A DNA stretch of 64,000 nt from Sphingomonas mali NBRC 15500 (GTDB taxonomy: Bacteria; Pseudomonadota; Alphaproteobacteria; Sphingomonadales; Sphingomonadaceae). Where the stretch lies: assembly GCF_001598415.1 (NCBI RefSeq), contig NZ_BCYX01000007.1, positions 1-64,000 of the forward strand, given 5' to 3'. A model generated the notes under the pieces. The model saw only the letters and a program-made list of their open reading frames with translations, did not search any database and was not told the DNA's origin. A program made the translations under genes and the position numbers. Below are positions 28,710-36,759 of this stretch, piece by piece (the stretch's first letter is position 1; the number at the start of each line of letters is the position of its first letter).

Positions 28710-28798
28710 TAAACTGCTCGGTGAGTGCTGGCAAACCGCGCGGAAACCGCGTACGGCCCCCGATATGGATATGCCGGTGCCCGAAAAAAGGTCAGACG
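28710..28798 (+). promoter_or_regulatory. Structured mgtE leader, possibly M-box-like
   Basis: The 89 bases before mgtE include GGTGAG (28720-28725), a CGCGG-AAA-CCGCG hairpin, and a stretch at 28764-28798 that runs into the start codon (TATGGATATGCCGG, then GTGCCCGAAAAAAGG). Parts resemble conserved blocks of the ykoK/M-box magnesium riboswitch by eye, but the distal half of that riboswitch is missing. Treat it as a candidate leader only. Confidence 0.25.
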
Positions 28799-30217
28799 AT
28801 GAGCGAGACCGATCTGGCGCCCACGGACGGCGCCACCGAACTCGATAACGTCGCGGATCAGCTGGACGAGGACGACCGGCTGAAGCCCGAATTCGTGCGT
28901 GCGGTGCTCGACGCGGTCGAGGCCGGCGACAATGACGCGGCGCACGCGCTGGTCGAGCCGCTCCACCCCGCCGACATCGCCGATCTGTTCGAGCTGGCGC
29001 CGCACGAGGATCGCGGACCGCTCGCCAAGGCGCTGACCGACCTGCTCGATGCCGATGTGTTCGCCGAGATGAACGATTATGTCCGCGAGGACCTGATCGA
29101 CAGTCTCGAGCCGCAGGAAGTCGCGGAGATCGCGTCGGAACTCGATACCGACGACGCGGTCGCGATCATCGAGGACATGGAGCCGGCGGATCAGCGCGAA
29201 GTGCTCCGCGCGCTCGACCCCGACGATCGCGCCGCGATCGAGGAGGCTTTGTCCTATCCCGAGGAATCGGCCGGTCGCCTGATGCAGCGCGAGCTGATCG
29301 CGGTGCCCGAACATTGGACGGTTGGCGACGCGATCGATTATCTGCGCAGCCAGGACGAACTGACCACCGATTTCTGGGAAATCTTCGTGGTCGATCCCGG
29401 GCACAAGCCGATCGGCACCTGCTCGCTGTCGTGGATCCTGCGCGCGCCGCGCTCGGTCGCGATCGCCGATGTGATGAAGCGCGAACAGACGTTGATCCCG
29501 GTCGACATGGACCAGGAAGAAGTCGCGCTGCGCTTCCAGAAATACGCGCTGATCTCGGCCGCGGTGGTTGATGCCGCGGGGCGTCTGGTCGGCATGATCA
29601 CGGTCGACGACGTCGTCCACATCATCCAGGAAGAAGCGGGCGAGGACACGCTGCGCCTGGCCGGCGCCGGCGATGGCGACATCAACGAGCCAATCGTGAT
29701 GACGGTCCGGACCCGGCTGATGTGGCTGCTGATCAACCTGCCGACGGCGATGCTCGCGGCCTGGGTGGTCAGCCTGTTCGATACCGAGATCGCCAAGTTC
29801 GCGGTGCTGTCGGCGCTGATGGGGATCGTCTCCGGCATGGGCGGCAATGCCGGCACGCAGACTCTGGCGGTGGTGGTGCGCGCGATCGCGACCAACCAGC
29901 TGACCGATTCGAACACCGCGCGCATGATCTGGCGCGAATTCCGCATCGCCGTGTCGAACGGCGCGGCGCTCGGCGTGCTGATCGGGATCGGCACCTATTT
30001 CATCTTCGGGAGAGGCGATCTGGCGGCGGTGTTCGGGCTGGCGATCCTGATCAACAATATGGTTGCCGGCCTGGCCGGGGTGTTCGTGCCGGTGACGCTC
30101 GACCGCTTCCGGATCGACCCGGCGATCTCGTCCTCGGTATTCGTGACGATGTTCACCGATTGCATGGGCTTTTTCTCTTTCCTCGGCCTTGCCTTCTTGT
30201 GGGGCCTGGGCCGGTAG
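28799..30217 (+). CDS. mgtE: Magnesium transporter MgtE
   Basis: The 472-residue protein has the MgtE layout: an acidic N-terminal superhelical domain (HPADIADLFELAP, DDAVAIIEDM, EESAGRLMQRE), two CBS domains (about residues 145-270) and five membrane helices with the selectivity region GNAGTQTLAVVVRA. It is a Mg2+-gated channel-like importer in the inner membrane. ATG 28799 with AAAAAAGG upstream is chosen; the earlier frame start adds 26 residues that look non-coding. Confidence 0.94.
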   Translation: MSETDLAPTDGATELDNVADQLDEDDRLKPEFVRAVLDAVEAGDNDAAHALVEPLHPADIADLFELAPHEDRGPLAKALTDLLDADVFAEMNDYVREDLIDSLEPQEVAEIASELDTDDAVAIIEDMEPADQREVLRALDPDDRAAIEEALSYPEESAGRLMQRELIAVPEHWTVGDAIDYLRSQDELTTDFWEIFVVDPGHKPIGTCSLSWILRAPRSVAIADVMKREQTLIPVDMDQEEVALRFQKYALISAAVVDAAGRLVGMITVDDVVHIIQEEAGEDTLRLAGAGDGDINEPIVMTVRTRLMWLLINLPTAMLAAWVVSLFDTEIAKFAVLSALMGIVSGMGGNAGTQTLAVVVRAIATNQLTDSNTARMIWREFRIAVSNGAALGVLIGIGTYFIFGRGDLAAVFGLAILINNMVAGLAGVFVPVTLDRFRIDPAISSSVFVTMFTDCMGFFSFLGLAFLWGLGR

Positions 30218-30231
30218 CCCAGATCGGCTGG

Positions 30232-30636
30232 ATGCCGCTTCATCTGACCAAGGTCGCGTTCGGCGTGGCGAGCCTGGAGGCGTTCGTCGCGCGCTGGGCG
30301 GCGCGCGAGGGCGATCCGCCCTACGAACTCGGTACGCGCTATCTGCCCAAGCGCTGGGAAGAGATTGCCGGGCAGGGGTCGCTGTTCTGGATCCTCAAGC
30401 ACCAGCTCGTCGCACGGTCGCCGATCGTCGGGTTCGGCGAGCTGCCGGGCGGGCGCACCGCGATCAGGCTCGATCCGCGCCTGGTCCTGGTCGAAGCGCG
30501 GCCCAAGCGCGCGCACCAAGGCTGGCGCTATCTCGAAGACGCGAGCGCGCCGCGCGATCTGGGCGCAGGTGGCGAAGGGGTTGGTGAACTGCCGGCCGAC
30601 ATGATCGGCAAACTCGCGGAACTGGGATTGCTGTAG
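30232..30636 (+). CDS. DUF1489 family protein
   Basis: The 134-residue protein matches the alphaproteobacterial DUF1489 family (MPLHLTKVAFG start, YLPKRWEEIAGQGSLFWILKHQLVARSPIVG, described in parts, and HQGWRYLE). Function is unknown; I see no catalytic motif. It begins 14 bases after mgtE and is likely co-transcribed. Confidence 0.85.
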   Translation: MPLHLTKVAFGVASLEAFVARWAAREGDPPYELGTRYLPKRWEEIAGQGSLFWILKHQLVARSPIVGFGELPGGRTAIRLDPRLVLVEARPKRAHQGWRYLEDASAPRDLGAGGEGVGELPADMIGKLAELGLL

Positions 30637-30645
30637 AAGGAAATC

Positions 30646-31368
30646 CTAAGGCTGCGTCCCGGTGCCGCATTCGATCGGCCCGACCGATTGACCGCGCACG
30701 GTGCATTTCGGATTGCCGGTGACCGCGATCAGGCCCAGCCCCTTGTTGGTCAGGTCGGCTAAATAGCGTGCGCTTGCCCGCGTTTCGCCCGCGCCTTCGA
30801 GGATGACGACGATCTCGCCCGCGTCGAGCGCCGTCGCGGCGATCGAGCCGCCGCCATTGGTCGAGAACCGCGCCCGGGCGGTGCGCCCGGCGAGCGCGAC
30901 ATTGCCGTTGCCGATCACGGTGACCACGACGTCGTCGGCATCGACGCCGCGCGCGTCGATCGTCCCAGAACCGGTAACCTGCACGTCGAACCGCGTCGTA
31001 CGGAGCGTGCCGGCGAGCGCCAGCTTACCGCCCCCGACCACGGCCGCGCCGCGCACCGCCGGCGTGCGCAGGGTGATCACCGGCGGCGGGCCGCTCGCTT
31101 TGCCTCGCTCGCCCCAGCCCTGGCTGCCTTTGCGGACCGTCAGCGTGCTGCCGTTGACCGAGATATCGAGGTCGCCGAGCGCCCGGTCGTCGCCCGACGC
31201 GCTGGCGGCGGCGCCGCCAGTGCCGACCTCGACCTGCACCGAATAGGGGCCGTCCACGCGGACGCGGTCGAAATTGGTGACGACATAGCTGCGGTCGGCG
31301 GCCTGCGCCGGCACAGCGAGCGCGATCAGCGCGAGGACGAGGGAGCGGCGGAGCATGGATGCGAGCAT
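30646..31368 (-). CDS. DUF2807 (GIN domain) exported protein
   Basis: From ATG 31368 the product is 240 residues with a signal peptide (LVLALIALAVPAQAAD). A DUF2807/GIN domain follows, a beta-helix-like fold whose turns contain repeated G-x-G motifs (VTGSGTIDARG, GNGNVALAG). An alternative start is ATG 31356. These proteins are periplasmic or surface-associated, with no known enzymatic role. It is convergent with DUF1489 and tandem with a second DUF2807 gene. Confidence 0.82.
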   Translation of the reverse strand: MLASMLRRSLVLALIALAVPAQAADRSYVVTNFDRVRVDGPYSVQVEVGTGGAAASASGDDRALGDLDISVNGSTLTVRKGSQGWGERGKASGPPPVITLRTPAVRGAAVVGGGKLALAGTLRTTRFDVQVTGSGTIDARGVDADDVVVTVIGNGNVALAGRTARARFSTNGGGSIAATALDAGEIVVILEGAGETRASARYLADLTNKGLGLIAVTGNPKCTVRGQSVGPIECGTGTQP

Positions 31369-31434
31369 CGCACCGCCCCGCCGCCTTATGCAAGCTGCGC
31401 TATTTAGTTTCAGCAAGCTGAAACGGTTGCGGCA

Positions 31435-31504
31435 CCGGCCCGCTCCCCCACCCGGCCTCCCAATCAGGGTATTCTATGGGAGGCCGGGCGGGGGAGCGGG
31501 CCGG
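31435..31504. repeat. Long hairpin element, family 2, copy 1
   Basis: Arms of 28 bases (31435-31462 and 31477-31504) are reverse complements with a single mismatch, around a 14-base loop. A second copy lies at 33601-33683. The two copies differ at paired positions in compensating fashion, so the stem is conserved rather than the exact sequence. It separates the two DUF2807 genes. Confidence 0.88.
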
Positions 31505-31529
31505 CACCGTGACAGCGAAGCTGAAAAAC

Positions 31530-32246
31530 CTAGCTGCAGCTGACGTCGCCCGATCCCATCTTGGAGGTGGTGCATTTGGCGCCACCGGTCAGGGTGACGT
31601 CGCCCGATCCCATGACATTGACGCTGGCCGTACCGTTCACCGCCGCGGTGACTCCGCCCGATCCCATGACGTTGACGCTGGCTTGGCCGAGCGAGAGCTT
31701 GGGTGCGGTGATGTCGCCCGATCCGGTGACCGAGAAGGACCCGGTCCTGGCGCTGCCGGCGGTGCCGAGGCTGCCCGACCCGGTGACCGACAGCTCGACC
31801 GCCTGGACGTTGAGCGATCCGACGGTGAGGTCGCCCGACCCTGTCGCGCTGGCCTCGAACTTCTCGCCATCGATATGGTCGACCGCCATGTCGCCCGATC
31901 CGGTAGTGCTGGCGGCGGTCATGCGCGGCATGGTGATGAAGACCTTGGCGCCCTTGCGCTCGCCGCCCCAGCTGAAGCTGTGCTCCTTGCGGCGTACCTT
32001 CAGCGTATCGCCTTCCTTCACGATTTCGAGCTTGTCGAGAATCTTGGGATCGCCCTCGGCGCGGACCGAAAATCCCGACCCGACGCGGACATCGACATCG
32101 TCGGGCCCAGCGGCATCGACGCTGGTGAAGTCGTTGACGGCGAACGTGCGATTGCCGCCGGTGCCGCTGGGAGGCGTACCTTCCGACCGGGCCGTGCCCG
32201 AACAGGCGGCGAGCGGAAGCAAGGCGAGCAGCATGTAGCGGTTCAT
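31530..32246 (-). CDS. DUF2807 (GIN domain) lipoprotein
   Basis: A 238-residue product from ATG 32246 (GGAGG upstream) with a lipobox (LPLAAC, Cys15). The DUF2807 region repeats the motif (T/M)GSGD or close variants about eight times (TGSGDMAVD, TGSGDLTVG, TGSGSLG, TGSGDITA, MGSGGVTA, MGSGDVTL, MGSGDVSC), consistent with a right-handed beta-helix. It is probably a surface or periplasmic lipoprotein with a scaffold or adhesion role, which is inferred. It is tandem with the DUF2807 gene downstream. Confidence 0.85.
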   Translation of the reverse strand: MNRYMLLALLPLAACSGTARSEGTPPSGTGGNRTFAVNDFTSVDAAGPDDVDVRVGSGFSVRAEGDPKILDKLEIVKEGDTLKVRRKEHSFSWGGERKGAKVFITMPRMTAASTTGSGDMAVDHIDGEKFEASATGSGDLTVGSLNVQAVELSVTGSGSLGTAGSARTGSFSVTGSGDITAPKLSLGQASVNVMGSGGVTAAVNGTASVNVMGSGDVTLTGGAKCTTSKMGSGDVSCS

Positions 32247-32300
32247 GGGATCCTCCATTGTGTGTTGTCTTGTTAACACACCATCGGCGGGGCCGCAACG

Positions 32301-32333
32301 AAAAAGGGCGGCCCCGCAGGACCGCCCTCTTTT
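32301..32333. terminator. Bidirectional intrinsic terminator
   Basis: A seven-pair GC stem (AGGGCGG / CCGCCCT) has AAAAA on the left and CTTTT on the right. It therefore has a T-run after the hairpin on either strand. It lies 20 bases past the carD stop and should terminate carD. Confidence 0.85.
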
Positions 32334-32353
32334 GTCAACGACTTGGTCGGGCG

Positions 32354-32887
32354 TTAAGCCGGAACCTTGTCCTTGTTGTGGATCGCCGCGGCCTTGCGCA
32401 GGATGTCGAGGATCTTCTCGAGCGCACCCTTTTCGTCGGTCTCTTCCATCGCCGCGAGTTCGCGGGCGAGGCGGGACGCGGCGGCCTCGAAGATCTGGCG
32501 CTCCGAATAGCTCTGCTCGGGCTGGTCGTCGGCACGGAACAGGTCGCGGACCACTTCGGCGATCGACACCAGGTCGCCCGAATTGATCTTCGCTTCATAT
32601 TCCTGCGCGCGGCGCGACCACATGGTCCGCTTGACCTTGGGCTTGCCCTTGAGCGTGTCGAGCGCCTCGCGGAGCGTCTTGTCCGAGGACAGCTTGCGCA
32701 TGCCGACACTCTCGGCCTTGTTGGTCGGCACGCGGAGCGTCATGCGCTCTTTCTCGAACCGGAGCACGTAAAGCTCCAGCGTCATGCCGGCGATTTCTTG
32801 TTTCAGAAGTTCAACGACACGGCCGACACCGTGCTTGGGGTAAACAACGTAATCACCGACGTCGAAGGACAGCGCCTTGGCAGCCAT
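32354..32887 (-). CDS. carD: CarD family transcriptional regulator
   Basis: The 177-residue protein has the N-terminal RNA-polymerase-interacting domain (FDVGDYVVYPKHGVGRVVEL, MRVPTNKAES-like segment) and a helical C-terminal DNA-binding domain (MWSRRAQEYEAKINSGD). CarD binds the RNA polymerase beta subunit and stabilises open complexes, notably at rRNA promoters. ATG 32887 gives the normal length. It is followed by a clear terminator. The order helicase, S4 protein, fdxA, carD is common in alphaproteobacteria. Confidence 0.95.
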   Translation of the reverse strand: MAAKALSFDVGDYVVYPKHGVGRVVELLKQEIAGMTLELYVLRFEKERMTLRVPTNKAESVGMRKLSSDKTLREALDTLKGKPKVKRTMWSRRAQEYEAKINSGDLVSIAEVVRDLFRADDQPEQSYSERQIFEAAASRLARELAAMEETDEKGALEKILDILRKAAAIHNKDKVPA

Positions 32888-33150
32888 GTAACTTCAACCT
32901 TTCACTGGAATGTCGCCCGAATAAACGCACGACGCCCGGACATGGCGCCGGCAGGGGCTTGATTGGATGTGTGTGTCTCCACACGAGAGACTCGGAAAGG
33001 GGCTCTCGTCCTGACCTATTTAACACAGTCGTAATAAAATTACCAGCCCGGCGTCGTTTTCATACGACGGAGCCCCGACCTAGAATGGGTACGGCCCCGT
33101 CCCATTGCTGGGCGAGGCCGCTTTGATCTCGATCAACTTTGTTGGCGCGC

Positions 33151-33492
33151 TCAGTCGCCCTGGCCGGCTTCGGGCGAGAAATACTTGTCGTATTTGCCTT
33201 CTTCGCCCTTGTGCTCGTCGGCATCGGCGGGAGTCTGGTCGTTCTTGCGCGTGACGTTGGGCCATTGGCTGCTGAACGTGTTGTTGAGTTCGAGCCACTT
33301 TTCCAGGCCGCTCTCGGTATCGGGCAGGATCGCCTCGGCCGGGCATTCGGGTTCGCACACGCCGCAGTCGATGCATTCGCTGGGATTGATGACGAGCATG
33401 TTCTCGCCTTCATAGAAACAGTCGACCGGACACACCTCGACGCAGTCCATATATTTGCAGCGGATGCAGGCGTCGGTCACGACGTAGGTCAT
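33151..33492 (-). CDS. fdxA: Seven-iron ferredoxin FdxA
   Basis: The 113-residue ferredoxin has the 3Fe-4S/4Fe-4S cysteine pattern: [20 protein letters not shown] near the N-terminus and [12 protein letters not shown] in the middle. The long C-terminal extension after residue 60 is typical of the alphaproteobacterial FdxA/FdII group. It is an electron carrier in the cytoplasm. GGGGAG lies just before ATG 33492 on its strand. Confidence 0.95.
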   Translation of the reverse strand: MTYVVTDACIRCKYMDCVEVCPVDCFYEGENMLVINPSECIDCGVCEPECPAEAILPDTESGLEKWLELNNTFSSQWPNVTRKNDQTPADADEHKGEEGKYDKYFSPEAGQGD

Positions 33493-33600
33493 TTCTGGCT
33501 CCCCAGGAGTACGATTTGGGCCGTGCTATGCGCGTGTTCCGCGCCCGTCAATCAATCGCGCCTTTCTGCGAGACGTTTTCAACTTGTCGGCTTTGGTGTC

Positions 33601-33683
33601 GCGGCTCCGGCCCACTCCCCCACCCGACCGCCCAGACAGCGTATCTTGATGGGCGGTCGGGTGGGGGAGCGGGCCGGAGCCGC
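33601..33683. repeat. Long hairpin element, family 2, copy 2
   Basis: Arms of 34 bases (33601-33634 and 33650-33683) pair with one mismatch around a 15-base loop. The arms resemble those at 31435-31504 (CTCCCCCACCCG core). Where the left arm differs from copy 1, the right arm carries the matching change. It lies between fdxA and the S4-protein gene. Confidence 0.88.
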
Positions 33684-33688
33684 AGTCG

Positions 33689-33988
33689 TCAACAAGCATC
33701 CCCCGCCTGGAGATCCTGATAGCAACGCTGCGCCTCGGAAGGCGGGCCGCGCCGAATCGGCAGCGCTTCGATCCGGATGGTGCGGACGTGGCCGCGATGC
33801 GTGACGAATGTCAGGATATTGCCCAGGCGCACCGGTGCCGCGGCGCGATCGATCGGGCGACCGTCGATCCGCAGATGTCCCTCCTCGGCAAGCCGTTGCG
33901 CGAAGCTTCGCGTCTTCACGATCCGCGCGAACCACAGGAACTTGTCGAGGCGCATCGTCGGGCCGTTACTGAAAGGATGCTCAGCCAT
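33689..33988 (-). CDS. S4 domain RNA-binding protein (Hsp15-like)
   Basis: A 99-residue protein with an S4 domain (MRLDKFLWFARIVKTRSFAQRL, in parts, then GHLRIDGRPIDRA and VRLGNILTF). Hsp15-like proteins bind ribosomal RNA, and Hsp15 rescues stalled 50S-tRNA complexes. Its ATG overlaps the last codons of the helicase gene by eight bases, so translation is coupled. An internal start at Met12 would give the bare S4 domain. Confidence 0.88.
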   Translation of the reverse strand: MAEHPFSNGPTMRLDKFLWFARIVKTRSFAQRLAEEGHLRIDGRPIDRAAAPVRLGNILTFVTHRGHVRTIRIEALPIRRGPPSEAQRCYQDLQAGDAC

Positions 33989-36452
33989 CGAGCATCCCGG
34001 CGAGCGCGGCGAAGGCGTTGTCCCTGGGCGGTGCCTTGGGCTTGGCGTTGGGCGTCAGGCCCTGCCACATCCAGCGCGGCTTGCCGTCGTCGCCTGGCCG
34101 CGCGGCGCGAAAGCCGAGCTGGGCCATCAGCCGCGCCAGCGTGTCGGGCTGGATTCCCATCGACGTCGCGAGCGCGGCGTCGGGCGCGAACGGCGCGCGT
34201 CCCTTTCGGGAATCGTGCGCCGCGCGCGCGATGCGCTCCACCATATCCATGCGTACCGCTTGCTGGCCGAGCGGGCGGAAGCCGAAGGGCAGATCGGCGC
34301 CGGGCGCGTTGCGCGGCAGCACCGTAGCACCGTCGCGCGGTCCCTCGCCGAGCCGCATCAGCATCCGCCGCCAGCGTGCGGGACCGGGCTTGAGCAAGGC
34401 AGGCGCGAATAGATCGAGCGTACCGATCGTCACCCCCATCTTGTGCAATTTCTTGCGCGCGATCGGATCGAGCGCCTCGACCTGCGCGCCGATCGCGCGG
34501 CGCGGCAACAATCCGCCGGCGTCGAGCAGCGCCCCCGCGACCGCCCGCAGCGGTGCGCCGGCGGCGGCATCGCGCAGGCAGGCATCGAGCGTGCCGAATA
34601 CCGGCAAATGCCGCGCCAGCTGCGCTGCGACCCAGCGGTCGAGCCGAGCCTGCACCGCTTTGCGTACCGCCGGATCGAGCGCCTCGACCGCGCGATCCAG
34701 GAGGACGCGCGGCTGGGCGAGATTGGGACCGGCGGCCAATTCCGCCACGCCGACGCCGCGCCACTCGATCCGGGGGAAGGACAAAGCGAGCTCATCGTCG
34801 CTCGATTCCGCCAGCTGGCGGCCACGCTTCGCCAGCTCGGCGCCGAGCCTTTTCTCCGCCGCCGCGAGCAACAGCCTTTTGTCCGCATGGCGCGCGTCGG
34901 CGGCGACGGTGAAGCGGAACCCCTCGAGCGTGCCGATCGCATGATCCTCTACCAGCACCTCGCCTTCTTCGCCGATCACCACCGGCAGCGCGCCGGCATC
35001 CTTGCCGATCTGGCGCAGCAATGCGGTCGTGCGCTTGTCGACGAAGCGCTGGGTCAGTGATGCGTGGAGCGCGTCGGACAGGCGTTCCTCGACGGCTGCC
35101 GTGCGCGCGGCCCAATGCGCCGGGTCGGCCAGCCAGTCGCCGCGATGCGCGATATAGGCCCAGGTGCGGATCGCGGCGATCCGCCCGGCGATCGTCTCGA
35201 CATCGCCAGTGACGTCGTCGAGCCGCGCGACCTGATCGGCGAACCAGGGCGCGGCGATATGGCCATTGCCCGTGCTCAGATCGTCGTAGAGCCGGGCGAC
35301 CAGCCGCGCATGCGGATCGACCCCGAGCTTGCGGAAGTCGGGCACGCCGCATGCCGCCCATAATCGCGCGACCTGAGCCGGCGATCGCGCGCGGTCGCGG
35401 ACGGCATCGTCCTCGGTCAGCCGCTTGAGCACCGCGAGATCGGTCGCGACCGGCGCCGCGCGCAGCACGCGATTGTCGGGTTTGGCTTCCAGGCTGGCGA
35501 TCAGCGCGTCGACCGAGTCGTAATCGGGCTCGCCGTCGCGCCAATAGAGGAAGTCGAGCCGCGGGAAATGGTGGTGCTCGATCGCGTGCACTTCCTCGGG
35601 CGTGAACGCGCCTGGACCATCCGCAGTGAGTGCGCCAAACGTCCCGTCGCGCTGGTGGCGCCCGGCGCGCCCGGCGATCTGCGCCATTTCGCTCACCGTC
35701 AGCCGGCGCTGGCGATAGCCGTCGAACTTGGTCAGGCTGGCGAAGGCGACATGGTTGACGTCCATATTGAGGCCCATGCCGATCGCGTCGGTCGCGACGA
35801 GATAATCGACCTCGCCGGCCTGGAACATCGCGACCTGGGCGTTGCGCGTACGAGGGGACAAGGCGCCCATCACCACCGCCGCGCCACCGCGCAGACGCCG
35901 CATCATCTCGGCGACGGCATAGACTTCCTCGGCGCTGAACGCGACGACCACCGAGCGCTTGGGCAGTCGCGACAGCTTGCGCGCGCCGGCATAGGAAAGC
36001 GTCGAGAAACGCGGGCGATTGATGATCTCGGCGTCGGGAACCAGCGCCTTGACCATCGGCCGCAGCGTCTCGGAGCCCAGGATCATCGTCTCCTCGCGCC
36101 CGCGCGCGCGCAACAGGCGGTCGTTGAAGACATGGCCGCGTTCGGGATCGGCGCCGAGTTGCGCCTCGTCGAGCGCGACGAACGCCAGGTCTCTCTGGAG
36201 CGGCATGCTCTCGGCGGTGCAGAGGAACCAGCGCGCGTCGGGTGGGACGATCCGTTCCTCGCCGGTGATCAACGCGACCTGCTTGGCGCCCTTGAGCTTG
36301 ACGACGCGGTCATAGACTTCGCGCGCGAGCAATCGCAGCGGGAAGCCGATCATCCCGCTCGAATGACCGCACATCCGCTCGATCGCGAGATGCGTCTTGC
36401 CGGTATTGGTAGGGCCGAGCACCGCGGTGACCGGGGACGAGAACGCACGCAT
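33981..36452 (-). CDS. SUV3-like superfamily 2 helicase
   Basis: The 823-residue protein resembles the mitochondrial RNA helicase SUV3. It has Walker A in LGPTNTGKTHLAIERM, DEAQ in FVALDEAQLGADPERG, SAT-like GSETLRP, a C-terminal helicase domain with VATDAIGMGLNMDV, and motif VI QIAGRAGRHQRDGTFG. A long alanine/arginine-rich C-terminal region follows. SUV3 works with a nuclease in RNA turnover; bacterial homologues are poorly characterised. It is transcribed with the S4 protein gene. Confidence 0.88.
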   Translation of the reverse strand: MRAFSSPVTAVLGPTNTGKTHLAIERMCGHSSGMIGFPLRLLAREVYDRVVKLKGAKQVALITGEERIVPPDARWFLCTAESMPLQRDLAFVALDEAQLGADPERGHVFNDRLLRARGREETMILGSETLRPMVKALVPDAEIINRPRFSTLSYAGARKLSRLPKRSVVVAFSAEEVYAVAEMMRRLRGGAAVVMGALSPRTRNAQVAMFQAGEVDYLVATDAIGMGLNMDVNHVAFASLTKFDGYRQRRLTVSEMAQIAGRAGRHQRDGTFGALTADGPGAFTPEEVHAIEHHHFPRLDFLYWRDGEPDYDSVDALIASLEAKPDNRVLRAAPVATDLAVLKRLTEDDAVRDRARSPAQVARLWAACGVPDFRKLGVDPHARLVARLYDDLSTGNGHIAAPWFADQVARLDDVTGDVETIAGRIAAIRTWAYIAHRGDWLADPAHWAARTAAVEERLSDALHASLTQRFVDKRTTALLRQIGKDAGALPVVIGEEGEVLVEDHAIGTLEGFRFTVAADARHADKRLLLAAAEKRLGAELAKRGRQLAESSDDELALSFPRIEWRGVGVAELAAGPNLAQPRVLLDRAVEALDPAVRKAVQARLDRWVAAQLARHLPVFGTLDACLRDAAAGAPLRAVAGALLDAGGLLPRRAIGAQVEALDPIARKKLHKMGVTIGTLDLFAPALLKPGPARWRRMLMRLGEGPRDGATVLPRNAPGADLPFGFRPLGQQAVRMDMVERIARAAHDSRKGRAPFAPDAALATSMGIQPDTLARLMAQLGFRAARPGDDGKPRWMWQGLTPNAKPKAPPRDNAFAALAGMLDG

Positions 36453-36759
36453 GACGACCTATAGATCGTCGCGCCAGGCGACCGACGCAAGCATGACTTG
36501 GCTGAGCCATGATAGTCGCGCCCTTGTTGCGAGTCCGTAAGTAATCGCCCCTAAGGCAAGTCACCGCGGTCAAAAGTTCCCCGATTCATCGGTACTTGAA
36601 ATAGTTCCGCGTCAAATGGGATTTGTCCCTCGCTCTGCACGGCTTGCCGCACGGATCGGCGCAAGAGCGGGCGGTTAAATTGACTTTAACACCCCATCGG
36701 CAGAGTGATTCGACAGCGCCGGGGGTGGATCGGCGATTACGGATCGGGATCGTTTCGTC
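36453..36759. other. Intergenic region between divergent helicase and M23 genes
   Basis: This stretch of about 307 bases holds the divergent promoter regions. TTGACT near 36680 could be a -35 element, but I could not find a convincing -10 partner. I saw no hairpin, repeat or short gene with a good ribosome binding site here. Confidence 0.5.

Noticed and set aside
31476-32276. Long plus-strand open frames opposite the DUF2807 lipoprotein
   Set aside because: They are shadows of the repeating GSGD coding sequence on the minus strand.
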